Positions 1 to 8,131 of a stretch of 64,000 bases of DNA are shown here, piece after piece (within the stretch, counting starts at the first letter, position 1; every line of letters starts with the position of its first letter). A program made the translations under genes and the position numbers. Origin of the DNA: Leucobacter sp. cx-42 (GTDB lineage: Bacteria > Actinomycetota > Actinomycetes > Actinomycetales > Microbacteriaceae); assembly GCF_014529985.1 (NCBI RefSeq), contig NZ_JACVMU010000001.1, forward strand, positions 62,001 to 126,000. The letters run 5' to 3'. The notes under the pieces are model-generated. The model was not told the origin of the DNA, made no database searches, and was given only the letters and a program-made list of their open reading frames with translations.

Positions 1-2
1 CA

Positions 3-422
3 CAGGTTCAGGGCGCAATCGATCAGGGCGCAGACGTTCTCGTGGGCAACAACACCCCCGAGGGCAACCTCTACACCCCGACCGTCCTCACCAACATCAC
101 TCCCGCAATGGACGTGTACAGCCAGGAGCTCTTCGGCCCGGTTGCGCAGCTCTACCGCGTATCGAGCGATGCAGAGGCAATCGAGCTCGCTAACTCGTCG
201 CCCTACGGCCTCGGTTCGGTCATCATCTGTGACGACCTCGACCGCGCTGAGCAGGTTGGTAACCAGCTCGACGTAGGCATGGTCTTCATCGGCGGCGCAG
301 GCCTCGAGGGTGCAGACGTTCCCTTCGGTGGCGTCAAGAAGTCGGGCTACGGCCGCGAGCTTGGCCGCGTCGGCATGCTTGAGTTCGCAAACAAGAAGCT
401 CTTCCGCTTCGCAGCGAAGTAA
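3..422 (+). CDS. NAD(P)-dependent aldehyde dehydrogenase, C-terminal part (5' end outside window)
   Basis: The reading frame is open from base 3, so only the last 139 or so residues are visible. They match the C-terminal third of the aldehyde dehydrogenase superfamily, which oxidises aldehydes to carboxylic acids. Visible hallmarks are the ELFGPV motif, whose Glu contacts the nicotinamide ribose, the ANSSPYGLGS segment, and the terminal PFGGVKKSGYGRELG motif. The catalytic Cys lies upstream of the window. The C-terminus resembles succinate-semialdehyde dehydrogenase-type members, but the substrate cannot be assigned. The next gene, a ThDP-dependent enzyme on the same strand, follows after 115 bp and a hairpin, so it may be a separate transcription unit. 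Confidence 0.9.
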   Translation, partial: QVQGAIDQGADVLVGNNTPEGNLYTPTVLTNITPAMDVYSQELFGPVAQLYRVSSDAEAIELANSSPYGLGSVIICDDLDRAEQVGNQLDVGMVFIGGAGLEGADVPFGGVKKSGYGRELGRVGMLEFANKKLFRFAAK

Positions 423-443
423 GCGCTTTCCCGCATAGCGAAT

Positions 444-480
444 GAGGGGCTCGAGATCCGTTTCGGATTTTGAGCCCCTC
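444..480 (+). terminator. Hairpin after aldehyde dehydrogenase
   Basis: The arms GAGGGGCTC and GAGCCCCTC pair perfectly, and an inner ATCCG/CGGAT pairing closes the stem around a short loop. It sits 22 bp after the stop codon. There is no T-tract afterwards, so it may be a weak or factor-assisted terminator. Confidence 0.55.
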
Positions 481-537
481 TCCGCATATTCAGCCCGCTA
501 CACTTCGTAGCAACACGCAGTTTTACAAAGGATGACG

Positions 538-2307
538 ATGTCGCATTCCTCTTCTATTTCCCTCTCCAGTGCACTCGCGTCTGCCCTCGCACGGCACGCC
601 GGTCGCAGCTTCGGCCTGATGGGAACCGGCAATGCACATCTTGTCCAAGGGCTCGTTGACCTCGGCGTCCCGTATACCGCGGTACGCCACGAGGCTGGCG
701 CGGTCGCAGCTGCAGACGCGTACACGCGGATCAGTGGCCGTCTCGCTATCGCCACGACTGCCTACGGCCCCGGCTTCACCAACGCTTTGACGTCACTGGC
801 TGAGGCTGCACACGCACGCACCCCGCTCCTCATGGTTGTCGGCGATGCACCGACAGACGGTCGTCGTCCATGGGATGTCGACCAGGAGATGCTTGCGGCA
901 GCGCTCGGCGTGCGCACGTACGAACTCAAGGTACGCGGCATTGACGAGATCGTCGACCGCGCTGTCTCGTACGCGCTTCGGGCTCGCCGCCCGGTCGTGC
1001 TCGCAGTCCCGTGCGATCTCGTTGTCGCCCCGACACGTAGCACCACCGGCCCTGTCGACATTCAGCGCATGCCTTCCGAAGCAATCGACGCAAACGATCC
1101 CGCTGTGCTCGCTAGTCTGCTTGCCTCGGTCGCGGCGACCCCGACCAAGCCTTCGATTTCTACCGCTCCCACCAAGATCGCACCGACGAAGCTGCAGATC
1201 GACAACGCGGTCTCCGCACTGCTCGCAGCAGAGCGACCGCTCGTACTGGCAGGTCACGGAGCCGTGCTCGCGTGCGCTCAGCAGGAGCTCGGTGTCATCG
1301 CGGATCGTCTCGGTGCGCTCACCGCCACGACCGCGCTCGCACGAAACGTATTCCCCCGCCCCGAGTTTGACCTCGGCGTCTCCGGCGGTTTTGCGCAGCC
1401 AGCAGCGGGTGAGCGCATTGCTTCGGCTGATGTTGTCGTGCTCGTAGGCGCGAGTTTTGATCGCGTCTCGGCCCGCTTCCGCTCAATCTTTGGGGCAGAC
1501 ACCAAGATCATTCGCATCGATGAACAGCAGCTCGCAGCCCCTCCTGGGGTGCACGACCAACGCCACATCATGCTGCAGGGCGACGCAAAGGCAACGCTGC
1601 AGACCCTCACTGGCGCGTATGCCACCGCTGGCGGCAAGTCCAAGGGTTGGCGCGAAACCATTGAGGGACTCGAACCCGGCGGCGCGCTTCGCGTTCGCGA
1701 GAACGGCCTCGAAGCGCATCCCGACGGTATCTGCGCTGATGGCAAGCTCGATCCGCGCGCGGTAGCTGCCCGGATCGGCGACATCCTCCCAGAGAATATC
1801 CACATCACGGTCGATGGCAACCGGTCGGCGACATGGCCAAACATGTACTGGCCTGTGGGTTCACCCGAGCGCCTCATCATGGTGGGTTCAACGTTCCACA
1901 CGATCGGCCTCGGCATCTCGACGATCGCAGGTGTTGCAGCCGCCGCACCAGGAACCACGACGGTACTGAGCACCGGTGATGGCGGCGGGCTCATGGCACT
2001 CGCTGACCTGGAAACCGCAGTGCGCAATTCTCAGAGCTCCATCATTGTCGTATGGAACGACGGCGCGTACGGCGCAGAGGTCGCGCACTACGGCGCGCTT
2101 GGCCTCGATGAGGCTCCCATGCTCATCCCCGACGTGGACTTCGCGAGTATCGCAAACGCGTTTGGGGCCCGCGGAGTTACCGTGCGCACGATGCTCGATC
2201 TCACCGCCCTTGAACACTGGATTGCCGCCGGCGCGACGGGCACCATCTTGCTCGACTGCCGGATCTCGCGCGACATCGTGCCGCAGTCGCGGTTCACTGC
2301 ACTGTAG
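538..2307 (+). CDS. ThDP-dependent enzyme, acetolactate synthase large-subunit-like
   Basis: This 589-residue protein has the three-domain architecture of the acetolactate synthase/benzoylformate decarboxylase family. An N-terminal pyrimidine-binding domain carries the catalytic Glu in VRHEAGA and the AYGPGFTNALTSL segment. A central FAD/NAD-fold domain follows at roughly residues 215-360. The C-terminal pyrophosphate-binding domain has the GDGGG...ND motif (GDGGGLMALAD to VVWND) that binds ThDP and Mg. Start choice: an in-frame ATG lies two codons upstream at 532, but the Shine-Dalgarno AAAGG at 527-531 is correctly spaced only for 538. No ilvN-like small subunit is adjacent, so a biosynthetic acetolactate synthase is unlikely. 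A 2-oxoacid decarboxylase or ligase acting with the upstream aldehyde dehydrogenase is possible, but the substrate is unknown. Confidence 0.85.
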   Translation: MSHSSSISLSSALASALARHAGRSFGLMGTGNAHLVQGLVDLGVPYTAVRHEAGAVAAADAYTRISGRLAIATTAYGPGFTNALTSLAEAAHARTPLLMVVGDAPTDGRRPWDVDQEMLAAALGVRTYELKVRGIDEIVDRAVSYALRARRPVVLAVPCDLVVAPTRSTTGPVDIQRMPSEAIDANDPAVLASLLASVAATPTKPSISTAPTKIAPTKLQIDNAVSALLAAERPLVLAGHGAVLACAQQELGVIADRLGALTATTALARNVFPRPEFDLGVSGGFAQPAAGERIASADVVVLVGASFDRVSARFRSIFGADTKIIRIDEQQLAAPPGVHDQRHIMLQGDAKATLQTLTGAYATAGGKSKGWRETIEGLEPGGALRVRENGLEAHPDGICADGKLDPRAVAARIGDILPENIHITVDGNRSATWPNMYWPVGSPERLIMVGSTFHTIGLGISTIAGVAAAAPGTTTVLSTGDGGGLMALADLETAVRNSQSSIIVVWNDGAYGAEVAHYGALGLDEAPMLIPDVDFASIANAFGARGVTVRTMLDLTALEHWIAAGATGTILLDCRISRDIVPQSRFTAL

Positions 2308-2411
2308 GCTCCCAGCACCGCGTCGTGCCGAACCCCGCGTCGCTTCTCTTCGCTTCGACCGCGTCGCACCGTGCCCGCACCTTTTTGCACCTCAACCCCG
2401 CGAGATCGACC

Positions 2412-2450
2412 GTTTCTCCCGAGACAGGGCCTTTCATGCGCATGAAACGG
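2412..2450. repeat. Dispersed palindromic repeat, copy 1
   Basis: This 39-bp element matches 29810-29848 at 33 of 39 positions without gaps. Both contain GTTTCT.CCGAGA.AGGG followed by a palindromic core. Here the core at 2432-2447, TTTCATGCGCATGAAA, is a perfect 16-bp palindrome. It lies in non-coding DNA, as does the second copy, which suggests a dispersed intergenic element. Confidence 0.75.
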
Positions 2451-2873
2451 TCCGTCTCGCAGGGAACTGCCCTGTTCGACGTGGTGACGCAGGGGTCTCA
2501 GCGTGGCGAGCAGCCACTACAGCCCAGCACCTCGTCTCTTTCCGTCAGGTTGTGCATCTTCGGTGCGGCCACAGGCCGCGCCCTCTGATCAATTCAGCGG
2601 CGCAATATGCGCCGCGTACCCCTCACCAGTGAGAACGCAATAGTTGTGGGCACTACGCGAGGGCCAACGGTCAGCAATGCTCTTGATGCGTGGCCTGCAC
2701 TCGGTTGCAGGAGGAAGACTGTGTGTGGCGATCAGCACACACAACAGTTCTCTTTGCGCGTGCTTTACCGGGACAGCAGCTACGCTCCGAGCCCCGCCCG
2801 CAACACTAGCCCGCACCACACCCAAAGTGGCCCATGACCGATTCAACGCACGAACATGGATCTGAAAGATGAA

Positions 2874-2911
2874 GAGGTGGTGGGCGACCAGCACCGGCCA
2901 CCAACCACCTC
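2874..2911 (-). terminator. Hairpin downstream of the ABC-transporter operon
   Basis: GAGGTGGT pairs with ACCACCTC, allowing one bulge in the lower stem. It lies just past the leftward stop codon at 2945, and a T-rich TTCATCTTT follows on the minus strand. Confidence 0.5.
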
Positions 2912-2944
2912 TCATTCACCACGCACACACGCGCAGCCCCGGAA

Positions 2945-4594
2945 CTAGTCCCAGACCGGCTGCGGCACGGACGCCAACAGCGCTCGCGTGTACTCGTGCT
3001 GCGGGTCGGTCAGAATCTCCTCGGTCGCGCCGTATTCCACGATCTCACCGCGCCGCATAACGACGGTCTCGTCGCACACGCGGCGCACAACGCCGAGGTC
3101 GTGGCTGATGAAGAGGATCGTCAGCCCGCGCTCCTCGCGAACACGCGCCAGGAGATCGAGCACCTGAGCCTGCACGGACACGTCGAGCGCACTCGTCGCC
3201 TCATCGAGCACAAGCACGTCGGGATCAATCGCAATTGCGCGCGCAATTGCGACGCGCTGACGCTGTCCGCCGGAAAGTGTGCGCGGATGCGCCGCAGCAA
3301 ACTCCTCACCAAGCCCAACCGCGTGAAGCAGTTCGATCGCACGCTGCCGCGCGGCCGCACCCTTCACTCCGGTGTGCAGCGTGATCGCGTCCTCGACTGC
3401 CTTGCCGGCAGGGATTCGCGGATCGAGCGACAGGTACGGGTCTTGGAACACCATTTGCGCACTCCGCGCCCGCTGGAGCCGCTCAGCCCGGTTGCGCGGG
3501 ACCGCCATGCGCGATGCACCAGCGATGCGGAGTTCGCCGCCGTCCGGCTGCTCGAGTCCGATGATCATGCGCGCCAGGGTGGACTTGCCTGAGCCCGACT
3601 CCCCCACGACACCGAGTGCGCCACCGCGCGGAATCGCGATGGAGGCCTCAGCGACCGCGGTCACTGGCGCCTTGCCACGCGGATAGTAGGTCTTCGTGAG
3701 CTTGTCAGCAAAGACCATGGGCTCACCCGCACCACCATCCGTAGCACCAGCGCCATGCGCGCCAAGCACACCAGCGTCCGCCAGCACCGCTGCTGCTTCA
3801 CCGGCAGACCCCACCCCGTCGACGGCGATGCTCGGTGTCGCAGCGATGAGCCGCTTCGTGTACTCGGTTGTTGGCTCGAGGAAGATCTGTCGCGCGGTGC
3901 CGCGCTCCTCGATCCGCCCCTGTTGCATGACGGTCACGCGATCGCAGATCGATGCGGCCAGGTTGAGGTCGTGCGTGATGAACAGCATGCCCATGCCGCG
4001 CGCATCGCGCTGCTCGCGCAGCACATCGATGATCTCGGCCTGGGTCGTGACGTCGAGTGCGGTGGTCGGCTCGTCACAGATGAGGAGCTTCGGCGAGCTC
4101 GTGAGTGCTCCCGCGATCATGACGCGCTGCAGCATGCCGCCCGAGAACTCGTGCGGGTACTGGTCGAGGTGTTCTTCGGGGCGCGGCAGCCGTACCGCAC
4201 GCAGGAGTTCGATCGCTTGTGCCCGCGCATCAGCGGCAGATACCCCCTGGCACAGACGGAGCGACTCGGTCATGAAGTCACCGATCGTGCGCATGGGGTT
4301 GATGCCAGAGCGCGGATCTTGAAACACCATCGAGGCGCTGTGCCGTCGCACGTCCAACAGCGTGGCACGCGACGAGCCGAGCACTTCGTGGCCGTCGATC
4401 TGTACGCTGCCACCGAGACGAGCGTTCTGCGGCAGCAGGCCGAGCACCGAGCGTGCGGTGAGCGACTTGCCTGAGCCAGACTCGCCGACCAGGCCGACCG
4501 TCTCCCCCGGTGCTACCGAGATTGAGATGTCATCAAGCAGGCGCTTGCCTGTGGGCAGGTCGAGCGTGAGACCTGAGATTTCGAGCAGGGTCAT
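2945..4594 (-). CDS. Peptide/nickel-type ABC transporter, fused double ATPase (DppD-DppF)
   Basis: This 549-residue protein contains two complete ABC ATPase domains and powers an importer of the oligopeptide/dipeptide/nickel family. The first domain has Walker A GESGSGKS, signature FSGGMLQR and Walker B LLICDEPTTALD. The second has GESGSGKST, LSGGQRQR and VLVLDEATSALD. The two are joined by an Ala/Gly-rich linker near residues 255-290. Two separate DppD and DppF subunits are the classical form; this fusion is common in actinomycetes. The start overlaps the upstream permease stop by 4 bp (ATGA), so translation is probably coupled. It is the last gene of the leftward operon that begins with the amidohydrolase. 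Confidence 0.93.
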   Translation of the reverse strand: MTLLEISGLTLDLPTGKRLLDDISISVAPGETVGLVGESGSGKSLTARSVLGLLPQNARLGGSVQIDGHEVLGSSRATLLDVRRHSASMVFQDPRSGINPMRTIGDFMTESLRLCQGVSAADARAQAIELLRAVRLPRPEEHLDQYPHEFSGGMLQRVMIAGALTSSPKLLICDEPTTALDVTTQAEIIDVLREQRDARGMGMLFITHDLNLAASICDRVTVMQQGRIEERGTARQIFLEPTTEYTKRLIAATPSIAVDGVGSAGEAAAVLADAGVLGAHGAGATDGGAGEPMVFADKLTKTYYPRGKAPVTAVAEASIAIPRGGALGVVGESGSGKSTLARMIIGLEQPDGGELRIAGASRMAVPRNRAERLQRARSAQMVFQDPYLSLDPRIPAGKAVEDAITLHTGVKGAAARQRAIELLHAVGLGEEFAAAHPRTLSGGQRQRVAIARAIAIDPDVLVLDEATSALDVSVQAQVLDLLARVREERGLTILFISHDLGVVRRVCDETVVMRRGEIVEYGATEEILTDPQHEYTRALLASVPQPVWD

Positions 4595-5457
4595 GCGACC
4601 ACACCTCCTCCGATACGTTCAGACAGTTCTTCACCAATAATGTTCACGGCAACGACGACGAGGACGACCGCGATTGCAGGAACGAGGGCTGGCAGGAAGT
4701 GCCCGCCAACGATACCGGCCTGCGCCTCGTTGATCATCGCACCCCAGTCAGACATCGGCGCTTGCACTCCAAGGCCAAGGAACGACAGGCCAGCGAGCTC
4801 GGCGAGCACGTATCCGAAGTTCAGGGTCGACTGCGCGCCAACGATCGGCGTGATGTTCGGGAGCACGCGGCGCAGCGCGATCCACGCTCCGCCGAAGCCG
4901 GCGACTCGGTACGCGGCAACGTATGGGCGGTGACGCTCGGCCGTGATGAGCGAGCGGGTGAGGCGCGCAACATATGGGATGTACGCGATCACCATCGCGA
5001 TGACCGGAGCGACGAACCCCTTGCCAAACAGTGCGACCGCCATGATCGCGATGAGCAGCGCAGGGAACGCGAAGATCACGTCAAAGATGCGGCCGAGCAC
5101 GGCGTCGATCCAGCCCCCGCGCCAGCCTGCGAGGAGGCCGAGCAGGATGCCGAAGATCGTCGAGAAGATCACGACAAGCAACGGACCGAGGAGCGCGGTG
5201 CGGGCACCGAACGCCATGCGGCTGAGGATGTCGCGCCCGAGGCCGTCGGTGCCGAGCCAGTGCGCGGCTGACGGGCCGGAATAGAACGCGAGGAAGTCGA
5301 CTTCGTCCGGATCATACGGTGCCACGATCGGCGCGAAGATCGCCGCGAGCGTGAATACCGCAAGCACGACGACGCTGCCAGTGAAGAGCCAGTTCGCTCG
5401 GCGTACCCGTGGGGCACGCATCACGCGAACGGCAGTGGTTGCATTCGGGACGGTCAT
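4591..5457 (-). CDS. Peptide-type ABC transporter permease, DppC-like
   Basis: This 288-residue integral membrane protein has the BPD_transp_1 fold. After a basic N-terminus (RAPRVRRANW) comes a first helix, the DppC-type extracytoplasmic loop containing YDPDEVDFLAFYSGPSAAHWLGTDGLGRD, and then further helices. The ATPase-contacting EAA-like loop is in the region RSLITAERHRPYVAAYRVAGFGGAWIALRRVLPN. It overlaps both neighbours by 4 bp, typical of a stoichiometric complex, and pairs with the DppB-like permease immediately upstream. Confidence 0.92.
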   Translation of the reverse strand: MTVPNATTAVRVMRAPRVRRANWLFTGSVVVLAVFTLAAIFAPIVAPYDPDEVDFLAFYSGPSAAHWLGTDGLGRDILSRMAFGARTALLGPLLVVIFSTIFGILLGLLAGWRGGWIDAVLGRIFDVIFAFPALLIAIMAVALFGKGFVAPVIAMVIAYIPYVARLTRSLITAERHRPYVAAYRVAGFGGAWIALRRVLPNITPIVGAQSTLNFGYVLAELAGLSFLGLGVQAPMSDWGAMINEAQAGIVGGHFLPALVPAIAVVLVVVAVNIIGEELSERIGGGVVA

Positions 5458-6410
5458 CGTGCATCAGCTCCTGCCGCAGCTCGGGGGTCAATGAGGGGTT
5501 CGCAGAGATCGACGATCGCGTTCACCACGACGAAGGCCGTAACAACGAAGAGCGTGATCGCCTGCACGACCGGGAAGTCGAGACGATCGACCGACTGCAC
5601 GAGCAGCGAGCCGAGGCCTGCAACACCGAACGCCGTCTCAACGATCGTGCTTGCCACGAGGAGGCCCGCAACGAGCAAACCACTCACGGTCACGATCGGG
5701 CCGATCGAGTTCCTGAACACGTGGCGGCGGATCACGACACCACGCTTCAGACCACGACTCGTCGCGACCTCCACGTGTTCCTTGCCAACCTGCTCGATCA
5801 TCGAGGAGCGAGTGACCTTGCCGACGAGCACCACGAAGGTAATCGCAAGCGCGAAGGACGGCAGAATCAGGTGGTACACCGTGTCCCAGAATCCTTCTCC
5901 CGATCCGAACGTCGGGAACCAGCCGAGGGTCACCGCGAAGACTGCGATGAGCACGATAGACCCGACGAACGATGGGATCGCGCCAAGTACGGTGAGGAAG
6001 ATGAGCGTCGCGCGATCCGCGAACTTGCCCTTGTTCAATGCGGCAATGACGCCGGCCGTGATACCGATGATCGCGATCATGATTGCCGACATTGCGACGA
6101 GGCCGAGGGTGACCGGGAGGCGGTCGCCGACGACGACCGCCACGTCCTGGCGGAACTGCAGGGATCGGCCGAAGTCGCCCCGGAACATTCCGAAAAGCCA
6201 ATTGATGTACTGCTGCCACGGCGGCAGGTCCAGGCCGAACTGTTCAGTGACGGCCGCAACCGCCTCCGGGCTTGGCTTGCGGCCACGGAGGAGGAAGCGG
6301 ACGGGGTCACCAGGTACTAAGAACCTGGAAAAGAAGACCAGGAGCGACGCGAGGAACAGCGTCAAGAGCAACGCCCCGAGTTTCGAGGCGATGCGGCGTG
6401 CGTATGCCAT
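5454..6410 (-). CDS. Peptide-type ABC transporter permease, DppB-like
   Basis: This 318-residue membrane protein has the DppB layout: an N-terminal helix (LLLTLFLASLLVFFSRFLVPGDPV), a long external loop, then a five-helix BPD_transp_1 core. The EAA-like cytoplasmic loop is visible in VGKEHVEVATSRGLKRGVVIRRHVFRNSIGP. DppB and DppC subunits form the heterodimeric channel. It begins 12 bp after the stop of the solute-binding lipoprotein gene and overlaps dppC-like by 4 bp. Confidence 0.92.
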   Translation of the reverse strand: MAYARRIASKLGALLLTLFLASLLVFFSRFLVPGDPVRFLLRGRKPSPEAVAAVTEQFGLDLPPWQQYINWLFGMFRGDFGRSLQFRQDVAVVVGDRLPVTLGLVAMSAIMIAIIGITAGVIAALNKGKFADRATLIFLTVLGAIPSFVGSIVLIAVFAVTLGWFPTFGSGEGFWDTVYHLILPSFALAITFVVLVGKVTRSSMIEQVGKEHVEVATSRGLKRGVVIRRHVFRNSIGPIVTVSGLLVAGLLVASTIVETAFGVAGLGSLLVQSVDRLDFPVVQAITLFVVTAFVVVNAIVDLCEPLIDPRAAAGADAR

Positions 6411-6422
6411 TCGGAGTCCTCG

Positions 6423-8072
6423 TTAGCGTGCGCCGAGCGTTGCCGCCCAGGGGTAGTACAGGAAGTTGATCGAGGGCGAAAGCCCGGTGACGCGTTCGCC
6501 CATGTACATGGCATTCGGTACTTCAACAAGCGGCAACCACGGAAGCTCAGCGTTTGCCAGCTGCTGCATATCTGCGTTTACCTTGCTGCGTTCCTTCACG
6601 TCCATGGTGGTGACAGCCTGTTCGACGAGTGCGTCATACTCTGGGTTCGACCAATTGCCATAGTTGCTGAATTCGCCGGTACGGAGGATGCCGAACATTT
6701 CCGCGGGATCCGGGCTCGACAGGTACCAGTTCGTGTAGAAGAGGTCCACGCCCTCACGCGCAGCGGGGTCAGCGAACAGCGTGGTGTAGGCCGCCGGGGT
6801 CACCGTGTCGATCTTGGCGTTCAGGCCGATTGATTTGGCTGCAGCAACAGTTGCCTGCGAAATGACGGTGAATTCTTGGCTGATTGGAGCACTCACGATA
6901 GTGAGTTCTGCACCCTCGAACCCTGCGTCCTGAACGAGCTTCTTCGCCGCTTCAACGTCGAAGTCGTACGACTCAATGTCGGTGAACGCCCGCTCGCGGG
7001 CCGCAGGGTCAGCATCATTCCACACCGACTCGGTGGTGTACACATCAGTCACTTCACCAACGCCGCTGTATGCCGCGTCGAGAATTCCCTGGCGGTCGAG
7101 CGCCATGAGCAGTGCCTTACGCACGTTCACGTCGCCTAGGGGTCCGTCGAGGTTTGAGACCACCATGTTTGCGACAGAAGTGCTCATACCGAAGAGGACG
7201 TCTCCCGAACCCTTCGATTGCAGCTCACGGATCGAATCCATTGGGAGGAGCCACGTGCCATCTACGTCGCCAGCTTTCAGAGCGTTGGTGCGCGCGTTTG
7301 CGTCCGCCATGAATACGAAGTCAAACTTCTCAGACTTCGCCTTGAGCTCTTCGTTCCAATAGTCATCGAAGCGACTCAGCGAGATCTTCTCTCCTGACTT
7401 CCAGCTGTCAAACTTGAATGGACCGGTGCAATTTACGCCGCCCGTGGAATTTCCGTAGTCGCTACCGAGTTCGGCGAGCGTCGCCGCAGACTCGACGACA
7501 CCTGCGGATCCACCCATACCGAGGTTGAACTGTGAGTCAGGCTTTGACGTGGTGACCGTCACCTCCCAGTCGCCGGTCTTCTCAATAGAGGTGACGTACT
7601 GGTAGACGCTAAACCATGACGACCCGACCTCTGGATCAATGTGACGGGACATGGTTGCCACGACATCGTCAGCAGTCATTTCAGTTCCGTCATGGAACTT
7701 CACACCCTGTCGAATCTGATACACCCACTTCGTCGGCTCTGGGTTTGAGAACGACTCAGCCAGACCAGGAGTGAGGCTGAAATCGGGGTTCAACCGCAAC
7801 AGCGATTCGCACACGTTCGCAAGAACCTGGTTATCTGAGTAATCGAAGGCGTACGCGTTATCGAGCGAGAACGGCTCCGCGTAGCTCGCCCAGGTGATCT
7901 GATCGATTTCACCCGACGGCGCTGCCGTTTGCTCGGTGAGCTTCCAGTCGACTGGCTCGCTGCTCCCACCGCCCGAGCCCGAACCAGAACACGCAGTGAG
8001 CGCAACGACGGTAATCGCTGCACCGATCACCGCAGCGCCGCGGCGCCCGCGGGTAAATGCTGTAACTGACAT
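6423..8072 (-). CDS. Solute-binding lipoprotein, family 5 (peptide/nickel type)
   Basis: This 549-residue extracellular receptor feeds the ABC importer encoded downstream. The N-terminus has Arg residues, a hydrophobic stretch and the lipobox VALTAC with the lipidated Cys at residue 28, followed by a Gly/Ser linker. The body matches SBP_bac_5, including the segment WVYQIRQGVKFHDGTEMTADDV. Start choice: an upstream in-frame ATG would add nine residues, but GAAGGAG precedes the ATG at 8072 at proper distance and that start gives a clean signal peptide. The neighbouring amidohydrolase suggests import of an amide or N-acyl substrate. The ligand is not predictable from sequence. Confidence 0.92.
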   Translation of the reverse strand: MSVTAFTRGRRGAAVIGAAITVVALTACSGSGSGGGSSEPVDWKLTEQTAAPSGEIDQITWASYAEPFSLDNAYAFDYSDNQVLANVCESLLRLNPDFSLTPGLAESFSNPEPTKWVYQIRQGVKFHDGTEMTADDVVATMSRHIDPEVGSSWFSVYQYVTSIEKTGDWEVTVTTSKPDSQFNLGMGGSAGVVESAATLAELGSDYGNSTGGVNCTGPFKFDSWKSGEKISLSRFDDYWNEELKAKSEKFDFVFMADANARTNALKAGDVDGTWLLPMDSIRELQSKGSGDVLFGMSTSVANMVVSNLDGPLGDVNVRKALLMALDRQGILDAAYSGVGEVTDVYTTESVWNDADPAARERAFTDIESYDFDVEAAKKLVQDAGFEGAELTIVSAPISQEFTVISQATVAAAKSIGLNAKIDTVTPAAYTTLFADPAAREGVDLFYTNWYLSSPDPAEMFGILRTGEFSNYGNWSNPEYDALVEQAVTTMDVKERSKVNADMQQLANAELPWLPLVEVPNAMYMGERVTGLSPSINFLYYPWAATLGAR

Positions 8073-8131
8073 TGTTTTCTCCTTCGAAAACTGCGGCACT
8101 CCACTGTGCCAATGCGTTGAAAGTGGGTGCC

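Larger units (their letters stand above)
2308..2944. other. Intergenic region without a supported gene
   Basis: This 637-bp stretch lies between two convergent units. I see no convincing gene in it: the short open frames of about 60-110 codons have no ribosome binding site and no recognisable product. It holds one copy of a dispersed 39-bp palindromic repeat (2412-2450) and a hairpin next to the ABC-transporter stop codon (2874-2911). Confidence 0.7.

Noticed and set aside
532-537. ATG at 532 as the start of the ThDP enzyme
   Set aside because: The Shine-Dalgarno AAAGG directly abuts it. The ATG at 538 has normal spacing.
2325-2588. 87-codon open frame in the large intergenic gap
   Set aside because: It runs through the palindromic repeat, has no Shine-Dalgarno and resembles no protein.
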